Shown here: positions 36,543 through 46,168 of the stretch, one piece after another
Numbering within the stretch: position 1 is the first letter of the stretch
How the letters are laid out: every line of letters starts with the position of its first letter
DNA from: CBDCNP01 sp965222425
GTDB taxonomy: Bacteria; Acidobacteriota; Vicinamibacteria; Marinacidobacterales; DATDRI01
DNA: 64,000 bases
Direction: 5' to 3'
Assembly (NCBI GenBank): GCA_965222425.1
Contig: CBDCTW010000023.1
Coordinates: 240,855 to 304,854 of the forward strand
Translations under genes and position numbers: made by a program
The notes under the pieces: model-generated
The model's database searches: none
The model's input: only the letters and a program-made list of their open reading frames with translations
Told to the model about the DNA's origin: nothing

Positions 36543-38939
36543 CTACTCCACCTCAATCGTCACTCGTTCGATTCTCCCCGTGAACGGAAACGGAGGTTCG
36601 TAGGTCCAGCTCACTGGTGAGCCCCAGTCCTCACCGACGTCCAGGGTTTCGTCATAGGTGAACAAAGTCGGCACGGTCTTGTCGATCCGGCCTCGAGCCA
36701 CCTGCTTACCGTTGACGGACATTGTGCCCATGCCGCCCTTTCCGCGGCCGCCTCCGTCGTAAAGGAAGTCGAACCGGATCGTGGACTTCCCCATTGGTAA
36801 GGGTTCTGAAGAGGCGATGGTGTAGCGCTCCAAGCTGAACCAGTTGTAGACGAACGTCGGCTTCCCCTTTTGCACCATGAGCACGAAGCCAGCTGGCGAG
36901 CCACCGAGGGTCACAATGACGCCTTCCATCATGCCTTCCCCGGTCTCGATCTCAGCAACAATAGAGAACGACCGGTTCTTGATGTCAATCACTCCCTGTT
37001 CCGGCATTCGAGCGATGCCGAGTCCGTAGACGACTTTGTTCCCGTTCGTGAGTTGTGGACCCTGTCGCGCCGCCAGAAGCGCCGGCAGATCGTCGCGCAG
37101 CGGATACACCTGGTATTTTTCGGCCTCCCGGTCGAGGAGCTGCTTCAGCTCCTCCAGCTTCCCCGGGTAGGTCGCTGCCAAGTTCTTCGATTGGCCATAG
37201 TCGTTGTCCAGATGGTAGAGCTCCCACTCGTCGTTCGCGAAATCACCCGCGCTCCCCAGGCTTATTCCCGTAAAGCCATGGCGAGTCCCAGCCCACCATC
37301 CATCCTTGTAAATAGCGCGCGTTCCGAGCGACTCGAAATACTGGGTCGTGCGCCTGCTCGGGGCGTCTCGGTCGTCGAACGTGTACATCATACTTACGCC
37401 TTCGATCGGCTTTTGCTTGATACCCTTGACCATCTTGGGCTCTGGCAAGCGGGAGGCCTCTAGAATGGTCGGTACAATATCAATCAGGTGATGGAACTGG
37501 GTGCGCAGGCCGCCGTGGTCCTTGATCCGAGCGGGCCACGAGATGACCATGCCGCTCCGCACGCCGCCGAGATGGGAAGCCACCGGCTTACCCCACATGA
37601 ACGGCGAACTGGTGGCGTAGGCCCACGTTGCAGGCATGGAGCCAAAGGAGCGCGGGCCACCAAGCTCGTCGATTTCCTCGAGCATTCTCTCTAACGGATA
37701 GGCCACCCCATTGGTAAACGCCGACTTGTTGTTGCTCCCTTGGAGTCCACCTTCCGGCGTGGGGCCGTTGTCACCAGGTATATAGATGATGAGCGTGTTG
37801 TCCAAGTTACCGAGCTGCTCGATGGCCTCGATGATGCGACCCGCTTGGAAATCTGTATGCTCGAACGAACCGGAGACAACCTCCATCCACCGGGCACCGA
37901 TTTTCTTCTCGACATCGGTGAGCTCGTCCCAGTGCGGCAAGATCCCTTCCGGCCACTTGCTGAGCTCCGTGTCCGGTGGGACGACACCGAGCTCGATCTG
38001 CCTAGCCAGTGTTAGCTTTCGGAGATTGTCATAGCCGTCGTCAAATTTTCCTTTGTACTTGGCGATGAAACTCTTGGGCGCGGCAACCGGCGGCTTGTGG
38101 GCTGACGGGGCCCAGAAAGCGAACCACGGTTTATCGGGATAAACCGTATGTTGCTGCTGTATCCATCGTATCGCCTTGTCGGCCATGTCGGCCTCGAAGT
38201 GATACCCCTCTTCAGGGGTCTTCGACGGCCGGACGGGGCTGGTGTTCTCCCAAATAGGCGTGTACCACTGGTTGGCACCCGCGCCGAAGAAACCATAGAA
38301 GTAGTCGAAACCGAAGCTAGTCGGCCAGCGGTCGAACGGGCCCACCGGCGTGATCTCGTACACCGGCGTCAAGTGAGATTTGCCGAACCAAGCCGTAGCG
38401 TAGCCGTTCTGACGCAGGATCTCGCCCACTGTCGCAGCACTTTTCGGAATGATGGCGTTGTAGCCTGGATAGCCGCTCGCCGTTTCCGGTATGAAGCCCA
38501 TCCCGACGGAGTGAGCATTTCGGCCGGTGAGCAGCGCGGCCCGTGATGCAGCACAGACGGCGTTGGTGTGAAAGTGGTTGTAGCGCAGTCCCTGGCGCGC
38601 GAGCCGCTCAAGGGTGGGCGTGTGGACCGGTCCGCCGAAGGTGCTTGGCTGGCCGAAACCGACGTCGTCACCCATGACAAGGAGGACGTTGGGGGCCACC
38701 CTCGGCGCTCGGAGGGCTTCGGGAAAGTCGGGCATCGAGTCCTCTTGAGCGCGCGCAGTCTTCCCCTTGAACTCCGGATCGGGCGGTGGCAAGACCGTCC
38801 GGTCAGGAGTGTCCGAAGCCGCTTGCTCCTTCCCGAAGGCCGTCGGGAGGAAATCGCCGCCCCAAACGGTGAGACCTAGCAGAGCGACCAACGCGAGAAA
38901 GAAAGGCACAAGGCGAGACGATCGGGCGGGTCCAACCAA
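36543..38939 (-). CDS. secreted arylsulfatase, CxAxR type
   Basis: 798-residue sulfatase (alkaline phosphatase superfamily), hydrolysing sulfate esters outside the cytoplasm. The signal peptide is within residues 1-36. The metal-binding start PNVLLVMGDDVGFG gives Asp91/92. The formylglycine site reads CAASR (C129), a C-x-A-x-R variant of the usual C-x-P-x-R, followed by the expected AALLTGR. Further ligands are in IIYIPGDNGPTPEGG and the GKSHL lysine/histidine. The C-terminal ~170 residues form a beta-rich domain typical of the large arylsulfatases. Conversion of C129 would need a formylglycine-generating enzyme encoded elsewhere. Confidence 0.9.
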   Translation of the reverse strand: MVGPARSSRLVPFFLALVALLGLTVWGGDFLPTAFGKEQAASDTPDRTVLPPPDPEFKGKTARAQEDSMPDFPEALRAPRVAPNVLLVMGDDVGFGQPSTFGGPVHTPTLERLARQGLRYNHFHTNAVCAASRAALLTGRNAHSVGMGFIPETASGYPGYNAIIPKSAATVGEILRQNGYATAWFGKSHLTPVYEITPVGPFDRWPTSFGFDYFYGFFGAGANQWYTPIWENTSPVRPSKTPEEGYHFEADMADKAIRWIQQQHTVYPDKPWFAFWAPSAHKPPVAAPKSFIAKYKGKFDDGYDNLRKLTLARQIELGVVPPDTELSKWPEGILPHWDELTDVEKKIGARWMEVVSGSFEHTDFQAGRIIEAIEQLGNLDNTLIIYIPGDNGPTPEGGLQGSNNKSAFTNGVAYPLERMLEEIDELGGPRSFGSMPATWAYATSSPFMWGKPVASHLGGVRSGMVISWPARIKDHGGLRTQFHHLIDIVPTILEASRLPEPKMVKGIKQKPIEGVSMMYTFDDRDAPSRRTTQYFESLGTRAIYKDGWWAGTRHGFTGISLGSAGDFANDEWELYHLDNDYGQSKNLAATYPGKLEELKQLLDREAEKYQVYPLRDDLPALLAARQGPQLTNGNKVVYGLGIARMPEQGVIDIKNRSFSIVAEIETGEGMMEGVIVTLGGSPAGFVLMVQKGKPTFVYNWFSLERYTIASSEPLPMGKSTIRFDFLYDGGGRGKGGMGTMSVNGKQVARGRIDKTVPTLFTYDETLDVGEDWGSPVSWTYEPPFPFTGRIERVTIEVE

Positions 38940-39134
38940 TTGTATCCAACGTCTTATTGCGGTCGTCGGCTTCTCCGTTTCAGTACTGTGAAGGAGATTG
39001 ACTTTCTCCTAGCCACGGCCACATAGTATCCGCCTGCGGGGGCCGGGCGCACCCAAATCCTCGACCATCCCCTTGAGCCAGGCACTCACCAGGGAAAACG
39101 CGCCCGGCCCCTGTAAGCCGTGAGGAGATTTTTC

Positions 39135-40550
39135 ATGCTTAAACAGACCCCAAGTCAAAGGTTGGTGCCCCTCGTTGTGATGCTAATCGGATGGCTCGTG
39201 CTGTCGGGCCATGCGCCCCAAGCGCAAGAACCGGTACTCGTGATTCGGGGAGCGACCCTGATCGATGGAACCGGGGCGCCTCCCCTTCCCGACTCGTCAG
39301 TCATTGTGCGAGGCAATACGATCGAGGCTGTGGCCTCGGTCGGCCCCTCCCCTCCCCCAGCGAACGCAACTGTTATTGAGGCCCGGGGGAAATATCTGCT
39401 GCCCGGGATTATCGATTCCCATTCGCACATCGATAAACCGAACGGTGTCGGGTTGACGGAAGAGCAAAAGGCTCTCGTCCAACAACACAATCTGAAGGCC
39501 TATTTGTACAGCGGCATCACGACTGCTGTCACCCTCGCGGCAAGCGATAGAGACTGGATGCTCGAGCAACGGCGCCTGGCTCGAGACCATGAGATTATCT
39601 CGCCCCGGCTTCTCACCGGTCTCGTCCGGTTTACCGCCCCGAACGGTTGGGCCGGTCGAAGCGGGCAACCCGTCGCTTCGAAAGCCGACGTCGACCAAAT
39701 ATTCCAGGACTCGATAGACAAGCGAGCCGACCACGTTTTTGCCATCTATGACGATGGGGTGGGTACCGCCAAGATCTATCCTCGTTTGGATCCGCTGCTG
39801 CTTCAGCGAGTCGCCGACCTGTCAAGAGAGCACAAATTGCCGCTCTACATCCATGCGGTGGACATCGATGAGTACCGCGCCTCCGTCGCCGTCGGCCCGC
39901 GCGCCATCGTTCTCGCGTTGGAGGACCCCATCGCCGAAGACGACCCGCTCCTTCAGGAAATGGTTTCGAAGAACGTCTTTTTGGTGCCGAGTATGGTCAA
40001 TTTCGAATCGTTTTATCGTGTCACCGACAATCCCGCCCTTTTCGATGAGCCGGTCCTCAACCAGACATTCCCCGACTTTGTTATCGCGAGTGTGCGTGAC
40101 CCGGAGAATATCGAGAGCGCAGTCGCCCGGCTAGAGGGCGTCCTCCAAACCAACGCCTTGGAGTGGGCCCGACGCGCCGTTCCCATCATGAAAGCAAACA
40201 CCAAGAAGTTCTTTGACGCCGGGGTCGTCATTGCGGTCGGTGCGGATTCCGGTGGTGCCGTGGTCCACAATTTCCAGGGCTACAACCTCATCCGCGAGTT
40301 CGAGCTCCTAGTCGAGTGCGGGCTCACCCCGATGGATGCGATCGTCGCGGGTACGAAGAACGGGGCGATGATGATTGGTATGGACGATCGGCTCGGAACC
40401 ATCGAGCCGGGCAAGCTGGCCGATATGATCCTGTTGAACGAGGATCCCCTGGAAAACATTAGCAATCTGCGAACCGTCGACCGAGTGATTCTGAACGGCA
40501 AGGTTATGAAGCGTGACGAGCTCCGCTACGGCGATAAGCCGGAGTCATGA
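39135..40550 (+). CDS. secreted amidohydrolase-family protein 1
   Basis: Metal-dependent amidohydrolase (imidazolonepropionase/prolidase-like subgroup), 471 residues from ATG 39135, with GGAG 8 bases upstream. The signal peptide ends near SGHAPQAQ. The typical opening VIRGATLIDGTGAPP, metal motif PGIIDSHSHID (H-x-H), IHAVDIDEY, GADSGG and C-terminal GTIEPGKLADMILLNEDPL are visible. A paralogue follows directly. Both are exported, so the substrate is probably scavenged outside the cytoplasm (dipeptide or cyclic amide). This is inferred from family. Confidence 0.88.
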   Translation: MLKQTPSQRLVPLVVMLIGWLVLSGHAPQAQEPVLVIRGATLIDGTGAPPLPDSSVIVRGNTIEAVASVGPSPPPANATVIEARGKYLLPGIIDSHSHIDKPNGVGLTEEQKALVQQHNLKAYLYSGITTAVTLAASDRDWMLEQRRLARDHEIISPRLLTGLVRFTAPNGWAGRSGQPVASKADVDQIFQDSIDKRADHVFAIYDDGVGTAKIYPRLDPLLLQRVADLSREHKLPLYIHAVDIDEYRASVAVGPRAIVLALEDPIAEDDPLLQEMVSKNVFLVPSMVNFESFYRVTDNPALFDEPVLNQTFPDFVIASVRDPENIESAVARLEGVLQTNALEWARRAVPIMKANTKKFFDAGVVIAVGADSGGAVVHNFQGYNLIREFELLVECGLTPMDAIVAGTKNGAMMIGMDDRLGTIEPGKLADMILLNEDPLENISNLRTVDRVILNGKVMKRDELRYGDKPES

Positions 40551-40573
40551 GTCCGTTCACTAGGAGAATGATT

Positions 40574-41956
40574 ATGAGAAAAGGATTGTTGCTCACACTG
40601 TTGGGCTGCCTCCTCACCTTCGGATGCGCGAGCCCCGAGCCACCCCCCGCCGGCGACTTTGTTCTCATCCAGAATGGAACGCTCATCGACGGCACCGGCG
40701 CCTCGCCTCAAGCGGCGACCGACTTGCTGATTCGCAACGACCGGATTGAGCGGATCGGACAAAACTTGGAAGCTCCTGCCGGTGCGACCGTCATCGATGC
40801 GACGGGAAAGTATCTTATTCCCGGGCTCATCGACGCGCACGCCCACATAGACAACACCATGGTCTTTCAGCTCTCGCCCGAGGAAAAGCAAGAGATCATC
40901 GATCACAACCCCGCGGCCTTTCTTTACAGCGGCGTGACGACGATCCTCAACCTCATTGCCAAGCCGGAACGGATCTTTGGGATGCGTCAGGCCCAGCGGG
41001 ACGGCGAGCTCGTGGCGCCACGGATTTACGCCACCGGCGGCGCATTTACTCCCGACGGGGGTTGGGGCACGAGGCATCGGCCCGGCCTGGCGAGCGCCGA
41101 AGCGGCCCGAGAACAGGCCCTGGACTTCATTAGGCAAGGAACCGATGGATTCAAGATCACGATAGAAGATGGGCTGGGGCGCTCCGGGCACTCGGTGGAG
41201 ATGCCGGAGGACATGTTGCAGGCGATCGCCGAGGTGGCTCATGAACACGACGTCCCCATGTTCATCCATGCCATCAACATCGAGGAGTACCGCAGAGCGG
41301 TGGCCGTCGACCCCCGGACCATCGTGCATGGATTGGAAGACCCCATACCCGAGGGAGATCCCTTAGTCGCCGATCTCCTCGAGAAGAACATCTTCGTAGT
41401 CCCGACGCTCAGTCTCTGGGAAGCCTTCCTCAGGATGGACGGATCGTTCGATGATCCCGTACTCAACGCGACCGTCCCGCAATTCCTCGTCGCCAACTTG
41501 CAGAGTCCTGAATATAGAGCAGTCGAGATCGAGAAATTTGCCGCGGTCGTAAAAATGGACGCCGAGGAGTGGGCAAGAACAAGAATACCCATCTTCATGG
41601 AAAACGTCGCCAAGATGCATCAAGCCGGTATCAAGATCGCAACTGGCACCGATGCGGGCGGCCCGGTAGGTTTCGCGCTTCAAGGCTACAACACGCCCTG
41701 GGAGCTCGATTTGCTGGTGCAGTGCGGCCTCTCCCCGATGGAAGCCCTGGTGACTGCGACCCGTAACGGTGCCGACGCGATCGGGGTTCTAGACGAGCTC
41801 GGGACTTTGGAGCCGGGGAAGTTCGCCGATCTCCTCATCCTCGATGCCGATCCACTAGCGGACATTCGTAATGTCCGAAAGTTCGAGGTGCTGATTCAGG
41901 GGGGCAAGGTTCTCGATCGAAGTCAATTCGCTTACAAGCCGCGAAAAACATCTTGA
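40574..41956 (+). CDS. amidohydrolase-family lipoprotein 2 (paralogue)
   Basis: Same fold and motifs as the preceding gene (LIDGTGASPQ, PGLIDAHAHID, IHAINIEEY, GTDAGG, GTLEPGKFADLLILDADPL), so a tandem duplicate. ATG 40574 has AGGAG 7 bases upstream. An ATG at 40547 overlapping the previous stop is possible but has no ribosome site. The signal ends in a lipobox (LLTFGC), so it is predicted to be membrane-anchored, unlike its soluble partner. The pair is likely one operon. Confidence 0.88.
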   Translation: MRKGLLLTLLGCLLTFGCASPEPPPAGDFVLIQNGTLIDGTGASPQAATDLLIRNDRIERIGQNLEAPAGATVIDATGKYLIPGLIDAHAHIDNTMVFQLSPEEKQEIIDHNPAAFLYSGVTTILNLIAKPERIFGMRQAQRDGELVAPRIYATGGAFTPDGGWGTRHRPGLASAEAAREQALDFIRQGTDGFKITIEDGLGRSGHSVEMPEDMLQAIAEVAHEHDVPMFIHAINIEEYRRAVAVDPRTIVHGLEDPIPEGDPLVADLLEKNIFVVPTLSLWEAFLRMDGSFDDPVLNATVPQFLVANLQSPEYRAVEIEKFAAVVKMDAEEWARTRIPIFMENVAKMHQAGIKIATGTDAGGPVGFALQGYNTPWELDLLVQCGLSPMEALVTATRNGADAIGVLDELGTLEPGKFADLLILDADPLADIRNVRKFEVLIQGGKVLDRSQFAYKPRKTS

Positions 41957-41977
41957 TTTCGTAACGAACCATACGGC

Positions 41978-42496
41978 TTGTCCCTGAGAGTAAACCCCGG
42001 GCCGGCGGTTCAGCGTCAGGTACTGCCCCGGGTGGCCCTTCATGCTGCCTTCGAGTGGAGAGAAGAAGATCCGGGTGGCCTGATTCGGCGCACCCGCTTG
42101 GGCGACGAGCTCGAGGGTGACCCACCGCCCGTGCGTCGAAGTCCTCGGGCGGCACACTTTCGGACAACAAGGAGGTACGCGCTCGTCATTGTGAGTGGGA
42201 AAGAACCGGGGAAGGTGTTCCCCATCGAGAAGGCGCGCGTTACCATTGGGCGAACCGGCTGCGACGTCGTTCTCGACGATACGAAGCTGTCGCGTCAACA
42301 CGCTCTCATCACCATCGACGGCACGAGCGCCCGCTTAGAAGATCTGGGTAGCACCAACGGCACCTTCGTCGGCGAAAGGCGCATCGAACGTGCCGACCTG
42401 GAGGACCGTTCGGAGTTCCGTGTGGCCAGTCACCAGCTCCTCTTCGTCGTGACCGATCGGAATAACGCCATGGCTGATATCAGCGTTCGCCCTTGA
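41978..42496 (+). CDS. FHA-domain protein
   Basis: Phosphothreonine-binding FHA domain in the C-terminal 100 residues (YALVIVSGKEPGKVFPIEKA, TIGRTGCDVVLDDTKLSRQH, DLGSTNGTFVGERRI), containing the conserved GR, SRQH and N residues. The N-terminal part in this frame is not convincing. An adjacent frame near 42030 reads RYCPGWPFMLPSSGEKKIRV, like a zinc-ribbon leader of similar FHA proteins. A frameshift upstream or a much later start is therefore possible. Ser/Thr kinases at 47-49 kb are potential partners but are broken. Confidence 0.7.
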   Translation: MSLRVNPGPAVQRQVLPRVALHAAFEWREEDPGGLIRRTRLGDELEGDPPPVRRSPRAAHFRTTRRYALVIVSGKEPGKVFPIEKARVTIGRTGCDVVLDDTKLSRQHALITIDGTSARLEDLGSTNGTFVGERRIERADLEDRSEFRVASHQLLFVVTDRNNAMADISVRP

Positions 42497-42749
42497 ACTC
42501 GGACTTACTCGGGGCCTGATGGCCGCGCGTCGATTCGTGAGGCGCTCGTTGGCTGCCGCGGGGAGCTTCTTGGGTAGACACGGCATCCTGAACCTCAACC
42601 TTACCTGCGTCGATCAGACGTTTGACAGGCTTGTGCGCCAGGTGCTCATTCGCGATGTGCCCGGATTGACCGGGCCCCAGGTGAAGAGTCTTACCCCGCG
42701 GCAAAGCCACTCGAAGCGGCTCATGTGTCTTGTTCAGGATGGTTTTCAC
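42480..42749 (-). CDS. small basic protein, 89 aa
   Basis: GTG 42749 with GGAGG 6 bases upstream. The conserved-looking N-terminal half (KTILNKTHEPLRVALPRGKT, HLGPGQSGHIA.., IDAGKVEV) is followed by a polar tail. It resembles an unnamed family of small proteins with an LHLGPG motif. Converges with the FHA gene (17-base overlap). Function unknown. Confidence 0.55.
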   Translation of the reverse strand: MKTILNKTHEPLRVALPRGKTLHLGPGQSGHIANEHLAHKPVKRLIDAGKVEVQDAVSTQEAPRGSQRAPHESTRGHQAPSKSEFKGER

Positions 42750-42825
42750 GACAGACCTCCGGCCAACGGGCCCATTCCATTCTACCGCGGCTCGCCCCAA
42801 AAGTGGAACACGCCGGCGCCGAGAT

Positions 42826-42981
42826 TCTGGATATCCTCAGCTGCTGCTCGAATTCGGTGACGCCTTCGACTTCACCGGCGCCGACTTCGACGGCTGGTGC
42901 CGGGAGGTGGGCTTCCAGAGGACCGAAGTGCTTCACCTCGCCGGGCCGGCGAGCGCCGGCATCGTCTACAAAACCCAGTGA
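42826..42981 (+). pseudogene. O-methyltransferase C-terminal remnant
   Basis: The last ~45 residues (GDAFDFTGADFDGWCREVGF and AGPASAGIVYK, TGA at 42979) match the C-terminal end of SAM-dependent O-methyltransferases. The SAM-binding part is absent, and the upstream frame is unrelated. Dead fragment. Confidence 0.55.
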
Positions 42982-43003
42982 ATTGACCGGGTTAAATTCT
43001 CTG

Positions 43004-44185
43004 TCATGTAGCGGCCGTCCCGACGTTGAAAGCAACGGCGAGACGGTCGGCCACCGCTAGCCCATCGAGGGTCGGCCGGAGCCAATCTTCGTCGAGCTTG
43101 AGGAGCCCGTCGTCAGAGAGCTTTGCCACCAGCTCCTCGTTGATCTTCAGAAGGTCGATGTGGAACTGCTCGCGCACCCAAGTGAGATCCAAGCCGTCCT
43201 TTGTGCGCATGCGGAGCATGACCGCTTCTAGAAGGAAATCCTCCTCGCTGAGTGTCTCCCGTCCCTCGACCGCCCTTTCTCCGCGGTTGATCTTCTTCTC
43301 CCAGTCGAAGAGCAAACGCTCGTTCCAAAAACGGGAGCGACCATCGAAGGAATGAGCCGAGGGCCCCAGGCCAACATAAGGAGTCTGGTACCAGTATTTC
43401 TGGTTGTGGCGCGAGCGGTGCGCCTCGGAGCGGGCGAAGTTGGAGACTTCGTAGCCCTCATAGCCCGCATCGGCGAGAAATTCGTGGGTGAGACGAAAAA
43501 GCTCCGCCTGTCTATCCTCCGAAGCCTCCATGACCTCCCCTCCCCTTTTCCTGCGTCCAAAGAGGGTCCGGTCGTGAATCGTCAGCTGGTAGCAGGACAG
43601 ATGATCGGGCGCTAAAGCGACGGCCGCCTCGAGCTCTTTTCGCCAATCGGCGATCTCCTGTCCCGGACGGCCGTAAATGAGATCGACAGAGAGCTCGTCA
43701 AACCCAGCCTCGCGCGCGAGTCGAACACTCCGGCGCACGTCCTCAACGGTATGGTGCCGACCGAGCCATGGAAGCGCCTCGTCGTCCAACGCCTGAACGC
43801 CGAGCGACAACGTTCGAATGCCGAGCTCTCGCCAGACGGAGAGCGAAGATGCCTCCACGTCTTCTGGATTCGCCTCCAGAAACCACTGACAACCGGGGGC
43901 CAGCCAACTCTTCTCCCCCTTGTTTACGATGGCGTTTGCGATTTCAGACAAGCCCTCTGCGTAGAGGAACGATGGGGTACCGCCCCCGAAGTACACGGTG
44001 TCAAAGTCCCGAATTTCCTCATCGGCGAGATCGATTTCCCTCCGCAGATGTGAGACGAATCGCTCCTGCCTCGAGCGATCTCCCGTCAGCACCGCGAAGT
44101 CGCAGTAGGGACAGATCGAACCGCAGAAAGGAATATGAACGTAGAGTCCGGGGTGATTCGACTTCGAAAAGCGATCAGGATTCAT
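43004..44185 (-). CDS. hemW: radical SAM heme chaperone HemW-like protein
   Basis: Radical SAM protein of the HemW/HemN-like family (393 residues). The 4Fe-4S motif C-x3-C-x2-C is at Cys21-25-28 (PFCGSICPYCDF). VYFGGGTPS and the C-terminal HemN-type domain follow (YEVSNFARSEAHRSRHNQKYW). HemW binds heme and delivers it to respiratory proteins; it is not a coproporphyrinogen oxidase. The start overlaps the end of lepA by 11 bases. The lepA-hemW pair is common in bacteria and indicates co-expression. Confidence 0.92.
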   Translation of the reverse strand: MNPDRFSKSNHPGLYVHIPFCGSICPYCDFAVLTGDRSRQERFVSHLRREIDLADEEIRDFDTVYFGGGTPSFLYAEGLSEIANAIVNKGEKSWLAPGCQWFLEANPEDVEASSLSVWRELGIRTLSLGVQALDDEALPWLGRHHTVEDVRRSVRLAREAGFDELSVDLIYGRPGQEIADWRKELEAAVALAPDHLSCYQLTIHDRTLFGRRKRGGEVMEASEDRQAELFRLTHEFLADAGYEGYEVSNFARSEAHRSRHNQKYWYQTPYVGLGPSAHSFDGRSRFWNERLLFDWEKKINRGERAVEGRETLSEEDFLLEAVMLRMRTKDGLDLTWVREQFHIDLLKINEELVAKLSDDGLLKLDEDWLRPTLDGLAVADRLAVAFNVGTAAT

Positions 44186-45977
44186 CCGTCTTGAGGACCG
44201 CCACGAAGGCCGACTGAGGAATCTCGACGGCCCCTACCATCTTCATGCGCTTCTTCCCTTCTTTCTGCTTCTCGAGGAGCTTGCGCTTGCGGGTAATGTC
44301 TCCGCCGTAGCACCTGGCGGTGACGTCTTTTCGGTAGGCGTTAATGGTCGTGCGCGCAATGATATTGCCTCCGATAACACCCTGAATGGCGATTTTGAAC
44401 TGCTGCTTTGGAATGTTCTCGGCGAGACGCTCACAGTAGTGAAGCGCCCGAGGACGGGCTTTGTCCACGTGTACGAGCTGCGAGAGAGCATCGACGCTCT
44501 CCCCGTTGACGAGGATATCCACCTTGACGATCTTCGTCTCACGATAGTCGAACATCTCGTAGTCGAAAGAACCATAGCCCTGGGTGACGGTCTTCAGACG
44601 GTCGAAGAAGTCGAAGAGCACTTCCGCCAAAGGCAACTCCGAGGTGAGCTCCACCCTCCCCACCACCAGGTAGTGGAAAGTCGTATTCACACCGCGCCGC
44701 TCACGGCATAACTCCATGACGGCCCCAAGGTACTTCTCGGGGATCATCACCGAAGCCTTGATGAAGGGCTCCTCGGTCTTGATGATATGCATCGGATCCG
44801 GGAAGCGACTCGGGTTGTCTACCATCACCACACCTTTTGTCTCGACGGTGAGACGATATTGAACCGACGGAGCGGAGAGCAGCAACGAGAGGCCGTACTC
44901 GCGCATGAGACGCTCCTGGATCACATCGAGATGCAGAAGTCCGAGGAAGCCGCAGCGAAAGCCAAACCCGAGGGCCGTCGAGGAGTCCTTCTCATACGTC
45001 AGCGCCGGATCGTTGAGCGTCAACTTGTCCAAGGCTTTCGTCAGGTCTTGGTAGTCGTTGGTGGACATCGGGTATATGGAAGAGAAGACCACCGGCTTGG
45101 CTTCCTTGTACCCGGGCAAAGGCTGGGGCGCCGGGTTCTGCTGGTCGGTGATGGTGTCGCCAATGGCAATGTCGTGCACCGCCTTGATGTTGGCGATCAC
45201 GTAACCCACGTCCCCGGCGGAAAGCTCCTCTTGCTTCACCCGTTTGAGCTTGAACAGCCCCACTTCCTCGACATCGTATTCCTTCCCGGTGTGCATGAAC
45301 TGTATCCTCTGTCCGGGTTTCACAGTTCCCTGCCTGATGCGGCAATACAGAACCACGCCGCGATAGGCGTCGTACTGCGCGTCGAAGATGAGCGCCTGAA
45401 GCGACGCCTCGGGATCGCCGCTGGGAGCCGGTAGCTTCTCGACGATGGCCTCCAGAAGCTCGTCGATGCCATGACCCAGCTTAGCCGAAACGGGGATCGC
45501 TTCCAGGGGATCGAGCCCCAAATTCGTTTCAATTTCCTCTTGGATTTTGTCGATGTCGGCCGCGGGGAGATCGATCTTGTTGATGACTGGAAGCAACGTG
45601 AGATCATGCTCCATCGCCAGATAGAGATTTGCCACCGTCTGAGCCTCGACACCTTGAGCGGCGTCCACCAGGATGAGCGCCCCATCGCTGGACATCAAGG
45701 AACGGCGCACCTCGTGGGAGAAGTCCACGTGGCCAGGAGTGTCGATGAGATTGAGTTGATACTCGCGACCGTCCTTCGCCTTATAGTAAAGGCTGACGGT
45801 GTTGCTTTTGATCGTAATCCCCCGCTCCCGCTCCAAATCCATGGAGTCCAGGAGCTGGTCACGGAACTCCCGGTCGGAGACTCCTCCACACTGCTGGATG
45901 AGGCGGTCGGCCAGGGTGGATTTCCCGTGATCGATGTGGGCGATTATGCAGAAGTTCCGGATTTGCGTTAGGGCCAT
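44175..45977 (-). CDS. lepA: elongation factor 4 (LepA) GTPase
   Basis: Ribosome-associated translational GTPase of 600 residues. The P-loop AHIDHGKST (residues 13-21), the switch region RERGITIKSNTV, DTPGHVDF and the NKIDLPAAD base-recognition motif are intact. The unique C-terminal domain (YGGDITRKRKLLEKQKEGKKRMK) is present. Start: ATG 45977 (MALTQIRNF); the frame is open 15 codons further, but that is not conserved. Overlaps hemW. Confidence 0.97.
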   Translation of the reverse strand: MALTQIRNFCIIAHIDHGKSTLADRLIQQCGGVSDREFRDQLLDSMDLERERGITIKSNTVSLYYKAKDGREYQLNLIDTPGHVDFSHEVRRSLMSSDGALILVDAAQGVEAQTVANLYLAMEHDLTLLPVINKIDLPAADIDKIQEEIETNLGLDPLEAIPVSAKLGHGIDELLEAIVEKLPAPSGDPEASLQALIFDAQYDAYRGVVLYCRIRQGTVKPGQRIQFMHTGKEYDVEEVGLFKLKRVKQEELSAGDVGYVIANIKAVHDIAIGDTITDQQNPAPQPLPGYKEAKPVVFSSIYPMSTNDYQDLTKALDKLTLNDPALTYEKDSSTALGFGFRCGFLGLLHLDVIQERLMREYGLSLLLSAPSVQYRLTVETKGVVMVDNPSRFPDPMHIIKTEEPFIKASVMIPEKYLGAVMELCRERRGVNTTFHYLVVGRVELTSELPLAEVLFDFFDRLKTVTQGYGSFDYEMFDYRETKIVKVDILVNGESVDALSQLVHVDKARPRALHYCERLAENIPKQQFKIAIQGVIGGNIIARTTINAYRKDVTARCYGGDITRKRKLLEKQKEGKKRMKMVGAVEIPQSAFVAVLKTDES

Positions 45978-46168
45978 GGTTTTAGACGTTTTTGAAGTCG
46001 CGCAAACCCTAGAGTTTAGCACGCTTTTCCCAGCGGGGGCGTGCCGTCGTCGGCTCGGTTATGGTGTCCAGCCCCGTCGATTGGCGCTGGAGCAGTTTAC
46101 AACGGCACCTCCGACGTACTACTAATCGCTGAAATATCAAGGACCGTCACTATCCAGAGGAAGAGAGC

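Noticed and set aside
44787..45434. 215-codon plus-strand ORF
   Set aside because: Antisense shadow of lepA.
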